Source of the DNA: Siphonodentalium dalli
Taxonomy: Eukaryota; Mollusca; Scaphopoda; Gadilida; Siphonodentaliidae
Length of the DNA stretch: 64,000 nt
NCBI GenBank assembly: GCA_032622095.1
Contig: CP136065.1
Coordinates: forward strand, 150,789,577-150,853,576
Direction of reading: 5' to 3'
Positions 34,420 to 44,798 of this stretch are shown piece after piece (position 1 is the first letter of the stretch; each line of letters opens with the position of its first letter). The position numbers and the translations under genes are program-made. The notes under the pieces are model-generated. The model was not told the DNA's origin, made no database searches, and saw only the letters and a list, made by a program, of their open reading frames with translations.

Positions 34420-34427
34420 ATTATGGC

Positions 34428-35690
34428 GAAAATACACGAAGTCCTGGCGTGGATATACTATGTAGTTTCCCATCTAATCGGTAAATGTTACATTTGGGAC
34501 TTCTGTCGACTTCTGACAACTATCATCACTGGCATCTTGCGATATATGCATGCATCATTGAATGATGAATCCGATAGTAATGATAAATAATATTTCAAAA
34601 TATATTTTCTATTTTCATCTACAGATTATGTGCATATATTGACAAATGCCAGCGATGTCTGAGACTGGGCCGTAGATCGTGTCGATATAAACAATTTATA
34701 CTTTAACCCTTTCAATGCCGAATGGAATCGCCCATTCAGTTATATGAAAGCATGCATTGTGATAGTCTATTCCACATTAAGGGGCCCGATGTTTTGATAA
34801 TATAACAACCATGCCGTGTCCATGCCGTTAGTTCTTTGCGATTCGCAGTACAGTTGTGCTTGAAATGTAAGCCTATGCACACTGCTCAACCATTTTACAA
34901 TTCCGGTGGCGGAGATTTGTTCATGTGGCTGGCGTTAGAGATAATATCGCTGGCGACGGCTTGTGGCCAATATGGCTAGCGGCGGCGTGCGATGGCGACG
35001 TCGGGCTCTGCCCCCACGCCTAGTTATGCATGCTTATATATATTTACAATTAAAGTTCTATAATCTATATAGGCGTCTGTTGTCTGCGTGGTTCGCGTTG
35101 TCGGTGCATGGCCCAAATGACCAATGCCCGGTTTTTTTTAAATTGTCAAAGTAAATATCATTTGGCCAACTGCATGGTTCTGATTAATTGATTACCTGTT
35201 TGTTTCGACAACATTTTAACAGAAGAAATAATTTATGAATAATTATATGACTTATGTTATTTGTATTTCGCAATTCCAGTAAGGACGAAATAGATACTGA
35301 AGTGGGTGTGCTCTATTTGCTACAAGAAGAACAGTCATGACGAAATCACAAAGAAATGTCTGCATTCGTGGACGTATGCGCTCGGCCAATTGATCACTAT
35401 ATATCACCAATCAATAAAGATACTTACGTAGAACATGTTAATAATATTCAGTTATAATTCTAGCAAATTCTGTGCAATGTGATCTGTATCCTTATGGCCG
35501 TGTGGTATATTTCTAGATATTAAAAGTTATCAGCAATTCGAATTAGTCGTCATATTACACACAGTGGTTGATTACAGGCATTGTGACCCTTAAAGATGCA
35601 ATAACATCACCCATGAATCAAACTACTATTGAACACACGTTTGCATGATTACACCCCCCCCCCCCCCCAACACACAGGAGAAATAGTTTA
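34428..35690. other. No gene seen
   Basis: No exon, RNA gene or clear repeat. 'tttaaccctttcaatgccgaa' at 34702 resembles the start of a TTAA-type element, but no right end was found. A C15 homopolymer lies at 35654-35668. Confidence 0.45.
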
Positions 35691-37640
35691 TGTTACAAGT
35701 ATTTCACTTAAAGATGGCCTTTCATAATATAAAGCCCAAACTTGACATTGTGACATTGTGTCCGCTGAGTTAGGAGGCTATGATATTGCAATTTTTACAG
35801 AAACGTGGATTTCAGACGAAATACAAGATGCAGGGACTTAGAGATAACCGGTATAGAATGCATATGGATTGAGGTAGTAACCCCTCCAGAACGATTTCTG
35901 CTTGGCACTTTTTATATACCCCCCCCCCCCCCCCCCGCGGCCACCTATTGCGTTATGGGGAAAACAATCTTTTCATCGATCGATATGTCAACGGACGACA
36001 AAAACCTATCACACGTGGTGGTCACTGGATATTTTAACTCCAATGTTTTAGAAAAAGAGACAACGCCGGCAAGATATATTCGACAGAAACTTGGATTAAC
36101 TTAAATTATCAAAGACCCGACATATTTTACCGAAACCTCCTCCTCTCTGCTTGACTTATTTATGATAAATAAACCACATCTTGTCGAATCTTGGGAAGTT
36201 TTAGATCCTTTTTTGTTTGCCGACTTGACTCGCTTTCACTGTCACATATTAGTAAAATTAAGTTTAAAGTTATATCGAGTCGTGTCATCAAACGGCGAGT
36301 CTGTAACTACGATGCAGCAGACTTTACTGCAATGAACAACAAAATCGAACAATGGAACTATAAATTTGATTTGTCTAAAATAGGCTACAAATAGCAAGTA
36401 CACTTACATAATATTATCGAACTTAGCTTCAGAACATTATATCGAACAATATTTCTACTACTATATACGATACGATGAGCCCATCTGGTTGACATACCAA
36501 ATTCGAAGACTTATTAGACAAAGACGACGCCTTTATTAAAATGCAAAAAGAAAGAAACACTACCAAGCATCCATGGGCAAAATATAAGACTAAGAGAAAC
36601 GATGTGACATCGTGTATAAGAAGTGCCAAGCAAAACTTATAGAAAAACCCAGTCCGTACTGGGAAACTGTCTCACTGAATCTTCGCTCTTGGAAGAATCT
36701 AAACCGACTCAAGAGCCAAGAGCGAGAGAGAAAAAAAAGAATACCAGCACTGAAATATTATAATTCTGTTATAACAGACAACGCGTCGAAAGCTGAGATT
36801 TTTTAATAATTATTTCGATATCATCTCTTCCCAATGAAGACAGAATTGACTTACTGCCCTTTGCTTAAAAAACAGAATCCAGACTCGATTCATTCGTTGT
36901 AACGCGTGGAGAAATATATGTCACTGACAAGTGTAAAATCGGCGAAAGCTATAGTGGTCTCGATGTGCATCCTCGCTGGCTGGCCCACTGTAATTTGTTT
37001 TCAATAAACTCACTTGAAAATAATTCTTCCCATCTGACAGGAAAATTGCAAAGGTATACGTCCCATTTATAAGAAAGACGACCCTAGTGAACCCACTAAT
37101 TATCGCCCAGTTTCTTTTTCTAAAAGTGCATCTACTCTCACATGAATAAATACTTCAGGACCAACAACCTCCTAACAAATATTTAGTCAGGATTCACCTC
37201 TAATGGAAGCACAGTCTTTCAGTTAACTGATGTCTATCATTGCATAATATCTTCCTTTGATAGTTAGTGGTAAAGAAGTTAGATGTCTAGCTGTTCTGCG
37301 AAGTTAGCAAGACTTTTGATAACCGCGGTCTTATGGTTAAACTTAAAAGTATGGGAATTATCGGAGCGTCATACGATCTTCTGGAAAAGTATTTAGATAA
37401 TAGACAGCAGCGAGTAATTGTTTCAAATTCAAATTCCAGGAATTCAAGCTAGAAATGTGTCTCAGCTGGTGTGTCCCGGGATCCATTCTTGGCCATCTTC
37501 TCTTTTTAGTCTACATTAATGACATCGTAGAAAATGTTACGAGCAATATAAGGCTTTTTGCTGACGATACCGTGATTCAGTCCCAATTAATGAACACAAT
37601 TTGGGGGGAAATATTTCCTTGTGACAGAAGCTCCTGTTAA
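35690..37640 (+). pseudogene. Decayed LINE with endonuclease and RT remnants
   Basis: Remnants appear in order, in shifting frames: 'VVTGYFNSN' (36020, like the endonuclease GDFN strand) and 'SSSLLDLFMINKPHLVE' (36138). Next come 'PIYKKDDPSEPTNYRPVSF' (37060, RT entry), 'TFDNRGLMVKLKSMGIIG' and 'YLDNRQQRVIV' (37310-37420), and 'SPGSILGHLLFLVYINDI' followed by 'LFADDT' with the catalytic FADD (37470-37575). This is the order of a CR1/Jockey-type non-LTR element. Many stops and frameshifts make it dead. A C18 run at 35919-35936 lies within the endonuclease part. Confidence 0.85.
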
Positions 37641-37769
37641 TTGTTGCCTCTGAATAAAACAATTATTGTTTTAGAAAAATTAATTCAAGTCATACAATTT
37701 AGAATAGTCGCGACCCGATATGTGTATACAGCATCGTGGTAGGGTCTATATATTTGCCACCTGGCAGGT

Positions 37770-39390
37770 AAATAACCAAATGTGTTTAAAATCGTTGCCA
37801 TCCAGAGGGCAAATAACGCTTTTGTGATTTGTTTGGTACCCTACCATATTTGAAGTCTAGAACACACCACGAGCTGAAGATATATGCTCTCAATATTAAC
37901 TATGGGAGTGGTCAATTAGAGGTAGATCTATCTGGGAATACACAATAAATATGGATGAGAAGGTTATCGAAAGCATGGGGAACTATGCAACAAGAGGATG
38001 GCAAATAAGAACGGCGATTTTAGTATATCTGTGACCCCCCCCCCCCCCCGACCATATTTGAAGTCTTGAACGCACCACGAACTGAAGGATTATGCAGCTT
38101 TAATGTATGCTCTCAATATTTTCTGAGGGTGTGCACACAAGATAGATCTAGCAGGAAATACATATGGTGGGATGGTTATTGAAAGGATGGGGCTTTTTAC
38201 AAAAAGAGGATGGCAAATAAGATAGGCGATATTCATTGGTTTGGGACCCCCTACTCTATTTGAAGTCTTGAGCACACCACGAACTGAATGTATATGCTCT
38301 CAATATTTGCTGAGGATCTGGACAAAAGATCTACAAGGTGATACACAGTTATACTGATGGGATGATTACTTTACACAAAGACAACGGCCAGTAAGAAAGG
38401 AGATGTATCGTTGATTTTGGGGATCCACCCGCACGCTATTTAAATTATTGAATACACCACGAACTGAAATATTCCCTCACTATTAAAGATGCATTATCCG
38501 AATTAACGCTCCTAAATTACTATTTCTTTGGCTTCGGGGTGTAAAACATTCGAGTCGATGAACCCACCCATCAAAGCTCAGAGTTATCAGATATCGATTT
38601 TTTAAGTTTGTTATTTCTCGAGATGTGCAACTATTTGTGGCCCAAAAAAACGTCAAACGGACAAAATTGAGGATGAAGATAGATAACTCTAAAATCAAGT
38701 GGTAATACGGCCATATTTCGTGATAATACGGCCATATTTCGTCGAACAAAATGTTGATAAATAACACGTTTCGGGAAATTTGATACCATAGTTGACAGTG
38801 GTTAGCATTATTTTGTTGCAATTAATCGATTCTGATAACTAAAGCGCATTTTGAGTACCTTTAAATATCATTATAAAAGGCATATGGAGCACTTTACAAA
38901 AAGTGGATGTATAATAAGAAAAGCGATTTTTCGTTGGTTTTGGTGACCCCTTAATTACTTCAAATAGGGTAGGGGGTTCCCAAACAAACGAAACATCGCG
39001 CATTCGATAACCACAAACCATATAAATTGTGTATTCCCTTGTAGATGTACCTTTTGTCCACATTCGGTAAATATTCAGCCTTCAGTTCCAAGACTTCAAG
39101 AGGGTCCCCAAACCAACGAAATGTCGCCTTTCTTATTTCCCATGCTCTTTAATTTGTAAAGTGTACCATGCTTTCGCTAACCATCCCATCCATATCAATT
39201 ATGTATTTCCTGCAGTATAGATATATCCTTTGTTCACTTCCACTATTATTGAGCGCATATACCTTTATTTATTGATGTAATTTCTAGACTTCAAATAGGG
39301 GAGGGGTCACCAAAAGCACAAAAAGCATTATTTTCCCATCCGGATAGCAAATAACGATTTTAAGCACACATGGCTATAGTATATGCCAGT
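37770..39390. mobile_element. Foldback element with ~200-bp tandem subrepeats in its arms
   Basis: The left part holds about four diverged units of ~190-205 bp, each with 'atttgaagtct.gaac.caccacgaactgaa', 'atgctctcaatatt' and 'ggcaaataa', starting near 37845, 38053, 38255 and 38430. The right part (about 38950-39370) has the same units inverted ('gacttcaaatagggg..ggtcacc'). The outer inverted pair is 'tttaaaatcgttgcc..' (37795) and 'aacgattttaagcacac' (39354). A palindromic MITE (38483-38874) is inserted in the centre. The architecture is like the 5399-10656 element, with no sequence similarity. Confidence 0.68.
38483..38874. mobile_element. Palindromic MITE (TTAAAGGTACTCAATCCGAT family), copy 1
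   Basis: Shares 'cctaaattactatttctttggcttcgggg', 'aacccaccc.tcaaagctcag' and the terminal 'gagtacctttaa' with 39487-39826 and 41030-41457. Less symmetric than the other two. Confidence 0.7.
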
Positions 39391-39486
39391 CCGTTGGCAA
39401 ATAGCGGCTGCCTCAGAGCATGGAACGTTGTGAACGGTTCTTACGGAAGCGTAGAACCCCCACTTCGTATTCTGTTACTAACTTGT

Positions 39487-39826
39487 TTAAAGGTACTCAA
39501 TCCGATTAACCACCCCTAAATTACTATTTCTTTGGCTTCGGGGGGAAAAAATATTTGATTCGAGTCGAGGAACCCACCCTTCAAACTCAGACTGATCAGA
39601 TATCGATTTTTGAAATTTGTAAATTTTTGGAGATATGGTCCACTTCCACGTCTCAAAGGGACAAATTACGGACACATTGCCGGTGTAAGATGGTTAACTC
39701 TAAAATAAAATGGTTAATGAAGGGTGGGTTCCTCGACTCCAATCAAATATTTTTTACACCCGAAGCCAAAGAAATAGTAATTTAGGGGGGTGCTTAATCG
39801 GATTGAGTACATTTAAATAGAAACTA
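39487..39826. mobile_element. Palindromic MITE, copy 2
   Basis: The left half TTAAAGGTACTCAATCCGAT..'ctaaattactatttctttggcttcgggg' is mirrored by the right half '..cgaagccaaagaaatagtaatttag..cggattgagtacatttaa', giving a ~340-bp foldback. Confidence 0.8.
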
Positions 39827-39829
39827 TCT

Positions 39830-40835
39830 CATTTAATGTAACGAAATTTCCCAATTTTACTACTCCCAGTCGTTATTTTGTCCGCCATTTTTTTATTTTT
39901 ACAATCGAATTCCACACGAATTTATAGATAATTATATGTTTCGATCCAATTTATATTACATGGATTTGGAAAAAATTTGGTATGCCATTGGAAAAATATC
40001 TGCGATTGCATGGGGGCTCACACCGCACCCACACACCTCGACCTTGTATCCTACAATTGTTTCTTGACCGACCCCTTGATGATAAGCGTTTGATTCGAAA
40101 TCGCTCCGCTGATTGCTATTTTTAATCACCAGCTAACAATGACCGGATGGAGAAGTTGAGGCGTGTAGGGGCGGTAGTCGCAAATAGATTCGCGTAAGCG
40201 CGTTGTCTGCATGTTGGTGACAATAAAGGTGGGAACTGCCTGTCGCTCTATTCAGTCAAACCGTAAGATCGATCACACAACTCCTTTCGCTGGATAGTAT
40301 ACAAACTTCCACGGGTACACGAGAACTCAAGACATTTGCCTCTTATGTCGATAATATAATGGACCCGTTATATCCCATCGCAGAAACCACAGGTACACAA
40401 AGCTGGACATACAAAACACTTGACAGTACTGTTGTCGACATAATTCCATTTATAGTAAACTATGCATATATCGGAATGTGTTGGGCACTGGTTTAGTATG
40501 CTGTTCATATGTGCGTGAAAAATAGCATTTCTTGTCAAAATTGTGACGTTACAGATGGCATGTAGACTAATGCCTGTCACATGACAAAAGACAATCAATA
40601 ATTAAATATGTATTGTCAGATCTGACACCAAATTAGTCAAATTTTACTGAGCCAATTCTCAGCTTGCCATACAAAATAAAACGGGGCAATACATGCATTC
40701 ACAATCATGTGCGACACAGGTATTGTGCAAATCCACAATCAGTCAGTTTTACGTTGAAACGAGTACAAACAATCATAATATTTTACGCTCATTATTATCT
40801 ACTGCTGTTTGAAAACGCGACCATGGACACTCTTT

Positions 40836-40867
<32 letters not shown>

Positions 40868-41029
40868 ATAGATAGTGAATCGGACCATTTATTTATTCGA
40901 GACGTCCAACTCCTGACCTATTAACTGAAAGTCTTGAAGCGGTAAACAAACACATCAAAGCAGAATTGGAAAGACTTATGATCACAGTTGTTAAAATTGG
41001 AAATTAAAATTTATCAAAATACCACCAAA
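39830..41029. other. No gene seen; (AAT)n microsatellite at 40836-40864
   Basis: ORFs are below 90 codons and unsupported. Ten AAT units lie at 40836-40864. No promoter or exon was recognised. Confidence 0.5.
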
Positions 41030-41457
41030 TTAAAGTACTCAATCCGATCAGACGCTCCTAAATTACTATTTCTTTGGCTTCGGGGGTATATTTTATTCGA
41101 GTCGAAGAACCCACCCATCAAAGCTCAGAGTGATTATATATCGATGTTTGAACTTTGCGGTTTCTATTGTTTGCGGACCACAAACTGATTGAAGCACGAG
41201 GGTCAAACGGGCGGTCTTGCAGATAAAGATGGATAACTCTAAAATCAAGTGGTTAATATTATCCATCCGTCCATTTGACCCTCGTGCTTCAATCAGTTTG
41301 TGATCCACAAACAATAGAAACCACTAAGTTCAAACATCCATATCTAATCACTCTGAGCTTTGGTGGGTGGGTTCCTCGACTCGAATCAAATATTTGTTAC
41401 CCCCGAAGCCAAATAAATAGTAATTTAGGAGCGTCTGATCGGATTGAGTACCTTTAA
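41030..41457. mobile_element. Palindromic MITE, copy 3 (~200-bp arms)
   Basis: Arms 41030-41236 and 41257-41457 are inverse copies: 'gtactcaatccgatcagacg' against 'cgtctgatcggattgagtac', with 'tttctttggcttcggggg' and 'ttgaagcacgagggtcaaa' also mirrored. The most symmetric family member here. Confidence 0.85.
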
Positions 41458-41624
41458 TGTCTATATTGTTATTAAAGTAGTGGTGTGTGTAGTTATCGGA
41501 GGATTTTGATCCCAGATTTCAACAACTGTGTTTAAAATGTGCAGGAGGACTGTCCTAGTGGAGCTAATGATTACCCCCCCCCCCAGCAGTGCAGTCGGGC
41601 TGCAGTAAGGGTTGTCCTATTAGA

Positions 41625-41991
41625 GTGGTGTGAAACACTCCGGTAGGGTGATCAAATAGAAATTGGAATAATCTTGCTCAAAGTAGTATTTTTTACAAAT
41701 ATTATATCCAAGTTGACAACAAACACCGTCATTCTTATATATTAATTAAATATAGTGACTCTCGATGGCGAAATAGTTTTCGTTAGCTTATCGCAGATAG
41801 TTGCGTCCCGAATCGAGAAGTAAATATTTACAATTGCGCGTATAGTTCAGACGATGTTTTCTATGGAGTGGTGAGGTCGATTTGTTTTAAATTTTCGGCG
41901 ATGTTAGTAGAATGCTATATTCCTCCAGTTGGCATAGTGCCTGAATACTACTAGTTTCACACACCCGAATAAGTACAATATATGTCTTTAA
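41625..41991 (-). repeat. Dispersed repeat R5 (TTAAAGACATATTATG), inverse copy
   Basis: The inverse matches 50827-51201 and 52773-53123 ('ttaaagacatat.', 'acttgttcgggtg', 'acatcgccgaaaa', 'atgacggtgtgtgttgtcaa', 'ggagtgtttca'). The ends TTAAAG..CTTTAA are inverted. Confidence 0.8.
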
Positions 41992-42244
41992 CATATTTGT
42001 TTTCGAAAAAAACCCACAAGAAATACAAGCTCGAAAAAGAGGGACAACTCCAGAACCAACAAATCGGATTGAGCTCGTAATCGCTTGTGCAGAGGTTCGC
42101 AGTGGTGAATATGGGTACCACGTTTCAATACCATTGAAATACCAAGATTGTGTACGAATGAAAGCTAGCACAAATATATGCATGCATCTTGCGAAATATA
42201 ACTATATAGCCGATGAGCCCGACGTTGTCCGGGCTATTCAAAAA

Positions 42245-42690
42245 CCAAATTTCAAGTCGATAGCTCCACCCGTTTCCGAGATCTGGTCTGCGCATGCGCG
42301 AAGCTGGCGTCGCACGGGCTCGGCGATCCGATAAAATTCGTATCCGGGGCAAGATACATTCACATAGCAAATTTCAAGTCGATAGCTCCACCCGTTTCCG
42401 AGATCTCGTCTGCGCATGCGCGAAGCTGGCGTCGCACGGGCTCGGCGACCCGATAAAATTCGTATCCGGGGCAAGATACATTTACATACCAAATTTCAAG
42501 TCGATAGCTCAACCCGTTTCCGAGATCTCGTCTGCGCATGCGCGAAGCTGGCGTCGCACGGGCTCGGAAACCCGATAAAATTCGCATCCGGGGCAAGATA
42601 CATTCACATAGCAAATTTCAAGTCGATAGCTCCACCCGTTTCCGAGATCTCGTCTGCGAAGCGGGCGCCGCACGGGCTCGCCAATATGAC
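42245..42690 (+). repeat. 122-bp tandem repeat, about 3.7 copies
   Basis: Units starting 'caaatttcaagtcgatagct' at 42245, 42367, 42489 and 42611 share 'cccgtttccgagatct' and 'gcgaagctggcgtcgcacggg'. The unit is GC-rich compared with its surroundings. Overlapping ORFs on both strands (R/A-rich) arise from the repeat. Confidence 0.92.
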
Positions 42691-42699
42691 AACGTCGAC

Positions 42700-43025
42700 C
42701 GCCTGGTGAAACTACACACACGTACCAAGTTTCGTCCCGATCGGTCGAGAATCGTAGATTTGTATAAATGACTGACAGACAGACAGACAAACAGACAGAC
42801 AGAGGTCTTCAAAATATATATGAGAAGTCGAAAAATGGGGCATAACTCCACTAAAACAAAGTCGGACGGTGTTATAATCGCAGGTACACTTGTCCCCTTG
42901 CTACTACATATATTTACCAAGTTTCAAGAAAATTTACTGAAAAATGTTGGAAATACATGGACGAACGGATGGTCAGACGGACGAGCTGATTCCAAAATAC
43001 CACCATAACTTCGTTACGGGGGGGG
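42700..43025 (+). repeat. Repeat region with (GACA)n tail
   Basis: The tandem array passes into 'cgtaccaagtttcgtcccgatcggtcgagaatcg' and a (GACA)n-like tail at 42770-42802. A second unit, 'ggggcataactccactaaaa', ends 'ggacgaacggatggtcagacggacgagctgattcc'. Repeats of this kind are common in lophotrochozoan genomes. The class (SINE, LINE tail or other) is not certain. Confidence 0.55.
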
Positions 43026-43439
43026 TATAAACATCGATTGGTTTAGCGAGCAAGCTAAGTTCGTGCGTTTCGGACTCAAACGTGAGTGCGAAGACCACGG
43101 TTTATCATGTAATTTAAAAACCTATTCTTCTTCAGCTGAAACCAATAAAGAGCGTTCGCGGTACGCTTTTTAATTGTATAGTCAGATCCACGTTTTGCCA
43201 AAATTTCCTGGTATTTCAAAATGGATTTTCTCAAAATCTACCAGGGATTCTTTGATAAATTTATTACAAGTGATTATTGATGAACAAAATGACAATCACT
43301 CCGAAAAGGTGAACCACTATACTTATAATCCATTGAATGACGTTTTGTGATGCCATTTGGGTATAAAGTAATGAGAATATGCGCGAGTAACTTTGAGCAA
43401 GAGTATTCCCTATACCCACTAAATGTCCACAGCAGAGGC

Positions 43440-43930
43440 TCTCACCAGAGACGTGGCGACAGGGGGGTTTTGGTGGTGTCTCACCCCCCCCCCCCCCCAC
43501 CCCCAACTTTGGTCAAAATTTTCAACAGTTGGAAATTTCATACCTGACACAACATTAGTTGGAAATTTCACACCAACAACATGTTGAAAATGTTCTTGTA
43601 GTTTGATTTTCAAGACCATTGATTGAGGGAAATTTATTGTTTTTGGACCAATATTTGCATATTTTCCTTCTTTTGGTCAAAAATTTGAACTAAAATGGCC
43701 ATCAGTTGGAAATTTTCCAACCTTAGGGGGGGGTGTCAGGTTGGAAATTTCCAACTGTTGGAAAGCCTTTGTCCTGCATGGTCCCTCCCTCATGGCCAGT
43801 CAAAAACTGCTAGTTAATTTACTAAAACAATATTGTCCTACGTTTGGTAAAAAATTTCATTGGAATTGTCATTAGTTGGAAATTTTCCAACCTAAATGGG
43901 GCTGTCCGGTTAGAAATTTCCAACTCTAGG
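43440..43930 (+). repeat. Dispersed repeat R3, copy 2
   Basis: The long copy, with repeated 'agttggaaatttcca' words, C15 at 43484-43498 and 'accaatatttgcatattttcc', shared with 28660-29020. Confidence 0.72.
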
Positions 43931-44748
43931 AAGGCTTGAAGCTAGTTCAGATGCTAGGGTTTCGTGATCTTCTTGTTCAGATTTCAAAATTTTCCCACAC
44001 TGGGCAGAACCATTGTCGGCCCGGTGTGTCCTGGTCTCTTGCCTGTAGTCGTGTGCATTTTCAGGTTCAAATATCTGAATGTTCTCATACCAGACACATA
44101 AAACCATGGTTTATGAATAGCCTATTAGAACTTAGGTTCAAGGGGGGGGGGGTACAAATGGAATTATGCAAAACCTTGCGTTTTGTTCGGATTCAAGGGG
44201 TGGTGGGTGCAATTGGAATTTCTGCAATTGGAATTTCTCCAAGGTGGACACCGCCCCCTCCCCCCCCCCATGGAGACCCTCTAGCCACACCCCTGGCTCT
44301 CACCTGCACTTTAACTTGGGCAACGCCGGGTAACCCTGCTAGTATTCTATTATAGTAGTAACTATATATGAATGGATATTATGGTAATCTATATTGGTAC
44401 CCAAGGTTTGACCCGTTTATATATCCGGCTTTCGAGATTCTATATCGGGTGGCATGTTTCCCTAAAATAATCTTCTCCAGATTAAAATAAATACAGCTAA
44501 AGGATGTTGATGTTGAAACAAAGCATTGTCAAGCCCCATGGTTATCTCGCAGAAAATCTGAAAATTGAAACACTTCATCCGTCCAACAGGCTCCGCCTTC
44601 CTGTCAAAACAATTATTTTGATTGGAGATCCCGATCAAAATATTATGAGCGAGATTTATAAAAATGGGAAATAACGTATCCACAAAAGTGTGTTCTCAAA
44701 AAAGACAACAAATCTAAGTGTGTATCGAGTATATGATTGTATTGGAAA
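43931..44748. other. No gene seen; possible P450 promoter region not resolved
   Basis: The DNA upstream of the P450 start codon has a G11 run at 44142, a C-rich 'ccgccccctcccccccccatgg' near 44250, and short direct repeats 'aattggaatttct'. No TATA-box arrangement could be assigned with confidence. An in-frame TGA at 44734 lies just upstream of the ATG. Confidence 0.4.
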
Positions 44749-44798
44749 ATGTTGGTCCTTTTCGGAGTAGTAGTTGTGCTTTTGCTGTGTTCATACTG
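44749..44798 (+). CDS. P450 exon 1: start and membrane anchor
   Basis: Encodes [17 protein letters not shown], with the final codon split in phase 2. Donor GTAAGTG. The hydrophobic stretch is the ER signal anchor. Confidence 0.85.

Noticed and set aside
35805-36104. ORF with a proline run
   Set aside because: The prolines come from a C18 homopolymer inside a decayed LINE endonuclease; not a host gene.
42125-42790. Overlapping R/A-rich ORFs on both strands at 122-bp spacing
   Set aside because: They follow the tandem repeat and end with it; no homology.
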